Assembly (NCBI GenBank): GCA_008363265.1 | Contig: RHKR01000228.1 | Location: forward strand, 1-5,040 | DNA from: Chlorobiota bacterium | Lineage (GTDB): Bacteria; Bacteroidota; Ignavibacteria; Ignavibacteriales; Ignavibacteriaceae | Reading direction: 5' to 3' | Length of the DNA: 5,040 bases | Part shown: piece by piece, positions 1 through 5,040 of the stretch | How positions within the stretch are numbered: position 1 is the first letter of the stretch | Layout: the number at the start of each line of letters is the position of its first letter | Made by a program: the position numbers and the translations under genes | Notes under the pieces: generated by a model | Told to the model about the DNA's origin: nothing | Databases searched by the model: none | What the model saw: the letters and a program-made list of their open reading frames with translations, nothing else

Positions 1-1196
1 GTAATTGGTAATTTACCGACCAAATCTTTTTCATCTGAATTTTCAAGAAATTTATCTCTTAACTCGATCTGAAGTTGTTCCACTTCGAACTTATCTGCAA
101 TTACCGCATAACGCTTGGGTGTTGAGATCACCTTTTCTTGAGTTTTGCCGGACTCTACAATGGTAGTGTGAACCTGCGATTTTGCCAATCCGGAGAGATT
201 GTATCGCACATTTTGATAATTCAACCAATTGTAATCCGGGTAGCACTCATCAGTGGTGATTAATTTAAACAAATCTTCTAGATAAACACCTTTAAACCGA
301 TTCTTGGGGGCGACCTTTTCCCAAATTTCGAAGACCGAAGTTCCCAGATTGCTCAACTGCTTGGGGATAATGTCAAAATTAAAATTTTTGTTCGCTTTTG
401 GTGTTACGAGAAGCAGAGAAACCTCATCTGTATTGTGCTCGCTTGCTTTTTCCATCTCGTGGGCAAGCAGTTGAAGTCTCGCGATTTGCCTGAAAGGATC
501 AAAAGCCAGTTCATAGTGATCAAAGTTTTTTGGCAGGTTAAGGTTTCCGAAAAAAGGAATATACTCTTCTATCTTACGCTTGAGTCTCGATTTTAATTTC
601 CTGGCGCTGTATCTGTGATCTTCTGTATATTTCCATTCACCAATAACAGTCTGGATCTTTCCATCAGTTCTTCTAAATCTGAAGTAGAAATCTGAATAGG
701 TGCTGTGGGGTTGAGTGCTCCCGTTCAACTCATGAAGATGAGAACGCAAGTAATCCTTTTTGCCACCATATTCGAAACCAACAAAAATTGGTTGGGATGC
801 CTTGGTATGGGATCTGTCATTCCTAATATCTATCAGTTCAGCAACATCAAATCCCAAAGAAATCAATAATTTCTTAAGTTTTTCAGGATCATTGTTGAAT
901 GCAAACCAAAAATTTAGATAAGATACATTTGAGTTGCATAAATTATTAGTAACCACATATCTTTTCTTTTTTTGAGCATGAGGATTTTCGGAGGAAATTT
1001 CAGAGAGGTATTTTAATGCGGAATCCCTGATGCTTGGTTCAAGATTTTCATTTGAATGACTTGAATCAATTCGGTGTAAAACAGGTTTCCCGTGGAAGAT
1101 TCCGGCTTTCTTTGATCCATTTGGAAAAAGGCTTTTCCCGAGGTCACTGCTTAGTAGATTGGTATATCTTTCCTGTTCTTGCTCTGCAAAGTACAT
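1..1196 (-). CDS. PD-(D/E)XK restriction-endonuclease-like protein, C-terminus cut off by window edge
   Basis: Reading the minus strand from the ATG at 1196 gives 398 codons with no stop before the left edge, so the C-terminus is missing. The start follows a strong ribosome site (AAGGAGAA at 1201-1208, 4 bases before the ATG). The N-terminus begins MYFAEQEQERYTNLLSSDLG. A nuclease core is visible: Asp169 in TYSDFYFRF, then after a turn the strand and ExK motif GEWKYTE (Glu187, Lys189), followed by a basic helix (RKLKSRLKRK) and DPFRQIARLQLLAHEM at about 233-248. D...ExK is the PD-(D/E)XK signature, and EWKYTE plus the later Q-rich helix recalls the PGN_0703-type putative restriction endonucleases; that family name is from memory, not a search. 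It would be expected to cleave DNA in the cytoplasm. No methyltransferase or other partner is in the window. Its DNA is clearly more AT-rich than mgtE, which suggests acquisition by transfer. Confidence 0.7.
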   Translation of the reverse strand, partial: MYFAEQEQERYTNLLSSDLGKSLFPNGSKKAGIFHGKPVLHRIDSSHSNENLEPSIRDSALKYLSEISSENPHAQKKKRYVVTNNLCNSNVSYLNFWFAFNNDPEKLKKLLISLGFDVAELIDIRNDRSHTKASQPIFVGFEYGGKKDYLRSHLHELNGSTQPHSTYSDFYFRFRRTDGKIQTVIGEWKYTEDHRYSARKLKSRLKRKIEEYIPFFGNLNLPKNFDHYELAFDPFRQIARLQLLAHEMEKASEHNTDEVSLLLVTPKANKNFNFDIIPKQLSNLGTSVFEIWEKVAPKNRFKGVYLEDLFKLITTDECYPDYNWLNYQNVRYNLSGLAKSQVHTTIVESGKTQEKVISTPKRYAVIADKFEVEQLQIELRDKFLENSDEKDLVGKLPI

Positions 1197-1310
1197 TTTG
1201 TTCTCCTTGTATGTTATCCGTAGTTATCAAATTAATTTGGTGGAGATTCTTGAACCAATAGATTCTGATCTTAGCATTTCGTTGAAGAATATTGCATCAC
1301 CAATACACAA

Positions 1311-1316
1311 ATTATA
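1311..1316 (-). promoter_or_regulatory. Possible -10 element for the nuclease gene
   Basis: The minus strand reads TATAAT here, in the AT-rich stretch TTTTTATAATTTG about 115 bases upstream of the nuclease ATG. It lies downstream of the mgtE terminator, so the nuclease gene needs a promoter in this interval. There is no good -35 box at 17 bases (TACTGT) and no exact TAnnTTTG, so this is only a candidate. Confidence 0.25.
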
Positions 1317-1363
1317 AAAATTTTTGGTTTCAGACAGTATGCTTAAAGATTCCTGCCCCCTCT

Positions 1364-1399
1364 TTTAAAACCAAAAAGCCTTCGGAAACCTCCGAAGAC
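1364..1399 (-). terminator. Rho-independent terminator of mgtE
   Basis: On the minus strand GTCTTCGGA and TCCGAAGGC form a 9-bp stem with one U-G wobble around a GGTT loop, followed by TTTTTGGTTTT. It sits about 150 bases beyond the mgtE stop codon and before the nuclease gene, so it should separate the two units. On the plus strand the hairpin is followed by ACCTAACC with no T-run, so it acts in one direction only. The tail matches that of the terminator after the tRNA. Confidence 0.8.
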
Positions 1400-1438
1400 C
1401 TAACCATAAAAACAAAATCATGTAGCAACTCTCAAACT

Positions 1439-1467
1439 TCATTCCGCCGCAGGCGGATCATACTTCA
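1439..1467 (-). repeat. Short hairpin-forming interspersed repeat, copy 1
   Basis: A 29-bp element which, on the minus strand, runs TGAAG-TA-TGATCC-GCC-TGCG-GCGGAATGA. Its centre is a 6-bp perfect inverted repeat (TCCGCC / GGCGGA, loop GCA on the plus strand at 1443-1457). A second copy lies 13 bases away in the same orientation. It lies in the 3' untranslated part of the mgtE transcript. Confidence 0.6.
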
Positions 1468-1480
1468 TACATTATTTCCC

Positions 1481-1508
1481 TCATTCCGCGACGGTGGATC
1501 AGCCTTCA
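1481..1508 (-). repeat. Short hairpin-forming interspersed repeat, copy 2
   Basis: A 28-bp copy of the element at 1439-1467, one base shorter. On the minus strand it shares TGAAG, TGATCC and GCGGAATGA. The inverted repeat is kept but weaker (TCCGC / GTGGA around GACG, with one G-T wobble). Two direct copies only; no third copy is seen in the window. Confidence 0.6.
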
Positions 1509-1523
1509 AACTTCTTACAACTT

Positions 1524-1551
1524 CACATTTCACATTTCACATTTCACATTT
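1524..1551. repeat. Four-copy 7-bp tandem repeat (CACATTT)
   Basis: Four perfect head-to-tail copies of CACATTT on the plus strand. The last base of the array is also the third base of the mgtE TGA stop codon read on the minus strand, so the array begins exactly at the gene end. In the mgtE direction the unit contains TGA, and because 7 is not a multiple of 3 the copies place TGA in all three frames. Confidence 0.9.
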
Positions 1552-2930
1552 CAAAGCAGCGTCCCCCTCAAAAAGATGGCTGCACAAGTGAAGTAAATGA
1601 TTATCCCCGTTACATCGACGAGGGTGGAGACGAAGGGAGCAGAGGAAGTGGCGGGATCGAAACCGAGTCGCTTCAGTAATAAAGGCAGCATGGAGCCTAC
1701 AAAAGTGCCCCAGAGAACGACACCGATCAGCGCCGTGGAGACGCTAAGCGCAATGAGAAACCAGTAATCCAGATGGCTGAGGTTAAGCATCTCGAGTATG
1801 GCGATGCGGAAAAAACCGATCACGGCGAGGATAAGCCCGAGTATCAGTCCCGTTAAAAACTCTTTCTTCATCACACCCCACCAGTCGCCGATGCTGATCT
1901 CGCCGAGAGAAAGGGCGCGGGTGACAAGTGTCGCCGCCTGTGAACCGGAATTACCTCCCGACGCGATAACCAGCGGAATAAAAAGGGAAAGCACAAGTGC
2001 CTTCTGAAGTTCCGCTTCAAATATACCGATGGCGGATGCGGTTAAACTGCCGCTTATGAAAAGCACCGCCAGCCAGCCGACCCGCTTCTTGATCATCTGT
2101 GGGATTGAGGTGTCGACGTACGAATCCTCCAGCGCGGCAACGGCACCGAGTTTCTGGATATCCTCTGTAGCCTCTTCTTCCGCCACGTCCAACACGTCAT
2201 CCACGGTGATAATTCCGATGAGTACGCCGGACGAATCAACCACGGGCAGGGAGAGTTTATCGTATTTCTTGAATACATCGACCGCTTTTTCCTGATCGTC
2301 GAACGCGCTGAGATAGACGAAGTTGTTGTCCATCAGGTCATAAACTTTTTTGTGCAGCGGGTTCAGGAGGAACTCACGGATCCTCACATCATCAACGAGC
2401 TGTCCCTTCTCGTTCACTACATATATGGTATTAAGCGTCTCTGAGTCTTCGCCGTTCTCACGGATGTAGTCCAGCACTTCCTTGATCGACCAGTCTTCTT
2501 CGACCGCCAGGTAGTCGGGGGTCATAAGCCTTCCGATCGAGTTCTCCGGGTAGCCCATGAGTTGTTTGGCGATCGCCCTCTCTTCGCTCGAGAGGAGTGT
2601 CATCAGCTGTTTGGTAATGTTGGCCGGGAGTTCCTCGAAGAGGGCGGTACGATCATCAGGCGACATTTCATTAAGGATGTTTGAGACTTCCTCGTTCCCC
2701 ATCGCCTTGAGGAGGTTCATCTGGTCATCGGTTTCGAGGTATTCGAAAGTGTCGATCTCGATATCTTTGGGGAGGACACGGAAAAATACAGCACGATCGG
2801 TATCAGGCAGGCAGGAGATTAGATCAGCCAGATCTGCAGGAGTCCATTCGTCTATTAGTTCTCTGATCGGCGAGAGGTTCCGTTTCTGGATCAACTCGCT
2901 GATCTCGGGCTGGAGTATTTTTCCGATCAT
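1551..2930 (-). CDS. mgtE: Magnesium transporter MgtE
   Basis: A complete 459-residue inner-membrane Mg2+ channel/transporter of the MgtE (SLC41-like) family, the usual family length. Domains in order: acidic helical MgtE N domain (about 31-130, with LPDTDRAVFFRVLP and SPDDRTALFEELP), two CBS domains (about 135-196 and 199-256; the second contains LPVVDSSGVLIGIITVDDVL), a linker helix (258-283), then about five membrane segments from 284 to 456. Pore signatures are present: SGGNSGSQAATLVTRAL at 324-340, and DPATSSAPFVSTLVDVTG at 425-441, whose Asp439 matches the pore Mg2+-binding aspartate known in this family. In the known family, the N and CBS domains sense cytosolic Mg2+ and close the pore when it is plentiful. 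The start is set by AGGAGA at 2935-2940, 4 bases upstream. It stands alone and is divergent from the secreted propeller gene; the roughly 90-base leader is too short for a full M-box riboswitch. Confidence 0.97.
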   Translation of the reverse strand: MIGKILQPEISELIQKRNLSPIRELIDEWTPADLADLISCLPDTDRAVFFRVLPKDIEIDTFEYLETDDQMNLLKAMGNEEVSNILNEMSPDDRTALFEELPANITKQLMTLLSSEERAIAKQLMGYPENSIGRLMTPDYLAVEEDWSIKEVLDYIRENGEDSETLNTIYVVNEKGQLVDDVRIREFLLNPLHKKVYDLMDNNFVYLSAFDDQEKAVDVFKKYDKLSLPVVDSSGVLIGIITVDDVLDVAEEEATEDIQKLGAVAALEDSYVDTSIPQMIKKRVGWLAVLFISGSLTASAIGIFEAELQKALVLSLFIPLVIASGGNSGSQAATLVTRALSLGEISIGDWWGVMKKEFLTGLILGLILAVIGFFRIAILEMLNLSHLDYWFLIALSVSTALIGVVLWGTFVGSMLPLLLKRLGFDPATSSAPFVSTLVDVTGIIIYFTCAAIFLRGTLL

Positions 2931-3028
2931 ATCTTCTCCTGCGTTTTATTGTGAGAAGGCGGGTTACTGGGAAGAAGTTGTTTTTACATTGTTTTGGTTT
3001 TGGTTAATAATTAGCCGAAAACAGCCTT

Positions 3029-3036
3029 CAAAATTA
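3029..3036 (-). promoter_or_regulatory. Bacteroidetes-type -7 element for mgtE
   Basis: The minus strand reads TAATTTTG, an exact match to the TAnnTTTG element used by the primary sigma factor of Bacteroidetes. It lies about 100 bases upstream of the mgtE ATG and predicts a leader of roughly 90 bases. The -33 TTTG partner is not exact; a T-run (TTTTTT then AGTGG) lies at about the right distance. Confidence 0.45.
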
Positions 3037-3100
3037 CAGAATTTTGCGACCACTAAAAAATAAGTTCGTGAGTTGGTTTTTAAGTCGGGCCAGAGGAAAA

Positions 3101-3116
3101 TGTGACCACCCTCACA
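3101..3116. promoter_or_regulatory. CRP-type operator palindrome TGTGA-N6-TCACA
   Basis: TGTGACCACCCTCACA is an exact match to the two half-sites of the CRP consensus, in the divergent region between mgtE and the secreted propeller gene. Its centre is about 98 bases upstream of the propeller ATG and about 85-90 bases upstream of the predicted mgtE transcription start. By location it most likely controls the propeller gene, whose promoter otherwise lacks a strong consensus. The binding protein would be a CRP/FNR-family regulator encoded elsewhere. Confidence 0.55.
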
Positions 3117-3206
3117 CCCGGGAGCCGTATGGTTAAACCGGAATAATTCTGAAAATGTCTCACAAACGAATCAGTTTAACAAATATTCATTTAACCGGAG
3201 TTAATA

Positions 3207-4775
3207 ATGAGACCATTGGTTCTTTTTCTTTTGCTTGTTGCCACTTTATATCCGCAGACGCACGGCACCTTTTCAGCATGGTCTACCGGGGTTACGATAC
3301 CTTTGGCACAATCAAATGCCTCCGCGGGAGGTGGTGTACCTAACACATTGGTTGCTCTGGATGGAAGCAGGATACTCGTTTTTTACACTGAACAGACTCC
3401 ATTTCCAGGTGGACCGGTCAAGCCGCATTTCACGGGATCGACCGATAATGGTCAGACATGGACCGCCCCTCTGCCGGGCTTGATCCCACCCGTCGCTAAA
3501 ACGGGGGCGATAGCCGGATCGCTGGGGGCTGTGAAGTTACCATCAGGTGAAGTGGCGGTATCCTGGGCATCTGCAAATCCCCTTGCGATATTCTCCGCGG
3601 TCTACAACACCTCTACCGGCGTTTGGAGCGATACGGTGAGGGTTTCGCAGTTCGTATTGAGATCGACAGGGTATCAATTCATCACCGCCGACCGAAAAGG
3701 AAGGATACATGTCGTTTGGTCTGACGGGAAGATAGAGCCCGGCTCAGTGCAGGAGGTTTATTATTCCCGTTCAACCGATGGTGGCACAACTTGGATGCCC
3801 CAACAGATGCTGAGCAACAACGACGGGCGGCACTCTGCCTTTCCCGGGGGTGATCTTACCGGCACCACTTCAGATACCATCGCCTTTGCCTGGCGCGACA
3901 GCACTTCAGGTCCAAAAAACTGGGATGTGCATCTTGCAGTGTCAACGGATGGGGGTATAAGCTGGCAGGCACCGAAGGCACTCACTTCATCCCCGTTAAT
4001 GCAAAGCGATCCTCAGGTAGTAGTGGATAAACACGGCGGACTTTATTTAATTTTTCATGAATACTCTACAAACTGCCCCGGTGGATATTGCGCCTCGGTT
4101 TATTTTGGCTACAGTTCCGATGGCGGTAACTCCTGGGGTTCAGGATTCAGGAAGATTTCACCGGAAGATATCCGTTCGCACCTCTGTAAATCAGCCTATG
4201 ACCATGGCAACGACCGGTTTTGGGCATTCTGGAAAGATGAACGCGACTTCAACTTTTCCACCGGCAATCCGGAGGCGGATATTGTCGGACGATATTTCGA
4301 AAACAGGGGAAGTGTCGCCTCAGACACGCTTGAATTTATATCTGACATGGGTGACATGGAAGTTGCATTCCATAATTTCACGACCGGAAGCGACGGCACT
4401 GTTTACGCGGTCTGGTACTCCGACTATTCGCAGACCGCTCAGCCAAGGAAGATGTACTTCTCGCGCAGGGCGACAATGACCGGTATTGAGGAAGGGGAAA
4501 CTGACGGCGATATCCATGAGATGGAACCCCTCGCATATCCTAATCCGTTCAATCCATCAACGGTCATATCGTTCAAACTGAACGAACCGGCGTTCACAAT
4601 TGTTACTGCATATAATATCACAGGCAGCAAGGCGGCAGAGATTTATTCCGGGCATCTGGAAGGGGGGATACACAATATTCCGTTTAACGCAGGTGGCCTT
4701 TCCGCGGGTATATATATATGTGAAGTTGCAACCCCTTTATTACGGAAATACCTGAAACTCGCATTGGTGAAGTGA
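3207..4775 (+). CDS. Secreted Asp-box (BNR/sialidase-like) beta-propeller with T9SS-type sorting domain
   Basis: A 522-residue exported protein of unknown substrate. The start has GGAG at 3197-3200, 6 bases upstream, and opens with a signal peptide (MRPLVLFLLLVATLYPQTHG). Four clear Asp boxes follow: STDNGQTW (78-85), STDGGTTW (189-196), STDGGISW (246-253) and SSDGGNSW (303-310), with a degenerate one at 133-140. The strand motif before each box (VVWSD, FAWRD, AFWKD, AVWYSD and others) recurs about every 57 residues. Residues 440-522 form a C-terminal type A sorting domain (YPNPFNPSTVISF, then GLSAGIYICEV and LKLALVK), which in known systems routes cargo through the type IX secretion system to the surface or medium. 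I see no sialidase F/Y-R-I-P motif or evident arginine triad, so neuraminidase activity is doubtful; glycan or protein binding is as likely. It is a single gene, probably under the CRP-like site at 3101. Confidence 0.9.
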   Translation: MRPLVLFLLLVATLYPQTHGTFSAWSTGVTIPLAQSNASAGGGVPNTLVALDGSRILVFYTEQTPFPGGPVKPHFTGSTDNGQTWTAPLPGLIPPVAKTGAIAGSLGAVKLPSGEVAVSWASANPLAIFSAVYNTSTGVWSDTVRVSQFVLRSTGYQFITADRKGRIHVVWSDGKIEPGSVQEVYYSRSTDGGTTWMPQQMLSNNDGRHSAFPGGDLTGTTSDTIAFAWRDSTSGPKNWDVHLAVSTDGGISWQAPKALTSSPLMQSDPQVVVDKHGGLYLIFHEYSTNCPGGYCASVYFGYSSDGGNSWGSGFRKISPEDIRSHLCKSAYDHGNDRFWAFWKDERDFNFSTGNPEADIVGRYFENRGSVASDTLEFISDMGDMEVAFHNFTTGSDGTVYAVWYSDYSQTAQPRKMYFSRRATMTGIEEGETDGDIHEMEPLAYPNPFNPSTVISFKLNEPAFTIVTAYNITGSKAAEIYSGHLEGGIHNIPFNAGGLSAGIYICEVATPLLRKYLKLALVK

Positions 4776-4801
4776 TATTTTACCGGTTCGCTAAAAAATA
4801 T

Positions 4802-4832
4802 TTTGAAAAGTCGCTCGTAACTTCTATATTTG
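4802..4832 (+). promoter_or_regulatory. Bacteroidetes-type promoter of the tRNA-Lys gene
   Basis: TTTG at 4802-4805 and TATATTTG at 4825-4832 match the -33 TTTG and -7 TAnnTTTG elements exactly, with 19 bases between them. Transcription would start near 4839, about 75 bases upstream of the mature tRNA. The same stretch can be read as a sigma70-like TTGAAA/TATATT pair spaced by 16 bases. Confidence 0.65.
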
Positions 4833-4913
4833 TGAGCTAATTTTGAATTTTTATACGGGATCAGTTCATCGGCAATTCTCTATATCCGGACGCCGGTGAC
4901 TCCCACCTTTTTT

Positions 4914-4985
4914 GGGTGCGTAGCTCAGGGGTAGAGCATCTGCCTTTTAAGCAGAGGGTCGGTGGTTCGAGCCCACCCGCACTCA
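4914..4985 (+). tRNA. trnK: tRNA-Lys (anticodon UUU)
   Basis: A 72-base cloverleaf: acceptor GGGTGCG pairs with CGCACTC (one G-U), D-stem GCTC/GAGC, anticodon stem TCTGC/GCAGA around loop CTTTTAA, T-arm GGTGG-TTCGAGC-CCACC, discriminator A. The anticodon TTT at 4946-4948 reads lysine AAA/AAG codons. The 3' CCA is not encoded (the DNA continues CGA), so it must be added by the CCA-adding enzyme. The gene has its own promoter and terminator and appears to be transcribed alone. Confidence 0.97.
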
Positions 4986-4989
4986 CGAA

Positions 4990-5025
4990 GCCTTCGGTTA
5001 ACACCGGAGGCTTTTTGGTTTTAAA
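4990..5025 (+). terminator. Rho-independent terminator of the tRNA-Lys gene
   Basis: GCCTTCGGT and ACCGGAGGC form a 9-bp stem with one U-G wobble around a TAAC loop, followed by TTTTTGGTTTT. It begins 5 bases after the tRNA 3' end. The last 17 bases (5009-5025) are identical to those of the mgtE terminator. Confidence 0.85.
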
Positions 5026-5040
5026 GCCTTCCTTACAACC

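Larger units (their letters stand above)
1209..1550. other. Intergenic region without a convincing gene
   Basis: This 342-base gap separates mgtE from the nuclease gene. From right to left along the mgtE transcript it holds a 7-bp tandem repeat, two copies of a hairpin-forming 28-29 bp repeat, a rho-independent terminator, and then an AT-rich stretch that must carry the nuclease promoter. A plus-strand open frame across 1292-1591 consists of this repeat and terminator sequence, has no ribosome site and is not a credible protein. Confidence 0.7.

Noticed and set aside
1034..1261. 75-codon plus-strand open frame
   Set aside because: It is antisense to the start of the nuclease gene, which has a strong ribosome site and a far longer coherent frame.
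1439..1508. CRISPR array
   Set aside because: Only two diverged copies with a 13-base gap, self-palindromic over the middle, and no cas gene nearby.
1292..1591. 99-codon plus-strand open frame
   Set aside because: It runs through the terminator, both hairpin repeats and the heptamer array, has no ribosome site, and overlaps the mgtE 3' end. Its HFTFHISHF-like tail is just the translated repeat.
2931..3060. M-box (Mg2+) riboswitch upstream of mgtE
   Set aside because: The likely leader is about 90 bases, shorter than an M-box, and I see no stacked helices or terminator hairpin before the ribosome site.
2557..3063. 168-codon plus-strand open frame
   Set aside because: It is antisense to the conserved N domain of MgtE and is serine/arginine-rich, as is typical of shadow frames.
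4057..4479. 140-codon plus-strand frame inside the propeller gene
   Set aside because: It overlaps the conserved Asp-box frame, has no ribosome site, and shows no recognisable composition or motif.
3207..4775. Catalytic exo-alpha-sialidase
   Set aside because: Asp boxes occur in many non-sialidase propellers. No F/Y-R-I-P motif is present and the repeat count suggests seven blades.
4914..4985. tRNA-Lys as a phage or island attachment site
   Set aside because: No duplicate of the tRNA 3' end is visible in the window, and no integrase is present.

Overview
The window looks like chromosomal DNA from a member of the Bacteroidota/Ignavibacteria side of the FCB group. Two things point there. The secreted protein ends in a type A type IX secretion (T9SS)-style sorting domain containing YPNPFNPST. 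At least two putative promoters also carry the Bacteroidetes-type -7 element TAnnTTTG. The exact phylum is an inference; there is no rRNA or phylogenetic marker protein here.

Layout, left to right. (1) Positions 1-1196, minus strand: a gene of at least 398 codons that runs off the left edge. It has a D...ExK nuclease core (GEWKYTE) and resembles PD-(D/E)XK restriction-endonuclease-like proteins. Its DNA is more AT-rich than the genes to its right. (2) Positions 1209-1550: a non-coding stretch with a rho-independent terminator for the gene to its right, two copies of a 28-29 bp hairpin-forming repeat, and a four-copy 7-bp tandem repeat that touches the mgtE stop codon. (3) Positions 1551-2930, minus: a complete MgtE-type magnesium transporter. 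(4) Positions 2931-3206: a divergent promoter region with a TAnnTTTG element facing mgtE and an exact TGTGA-N6-TCACA palindrome of the CRP type. (5) Positions 3207-4775, plus: a secreted Asp-box (BNR/sialidase-like) beta-propeller with a C-terminal sorting domain. (6) Positions 4802-5025, plus: a compact tRNA-Lys(UUU) transcription unit with promoter, tRNA and terminator.

The genes do not form one pathway. MgtE is housekeeping cation transport, the propeller is an exported protein of unknown substrate, the tRNA is housekeeping, and the nuclease is probably a defence or mobile accessory gene whose partners, if any, lie to the left of the window. Of most interest are the orphan nuclease, the consensus CRP-like operator, the seven-fold internal repeat of the propeller, and an identical 17-bp terminator tail used at two unrelated transcription units. 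I see no sign of a wholly new multi-gene system within these 5 kb.
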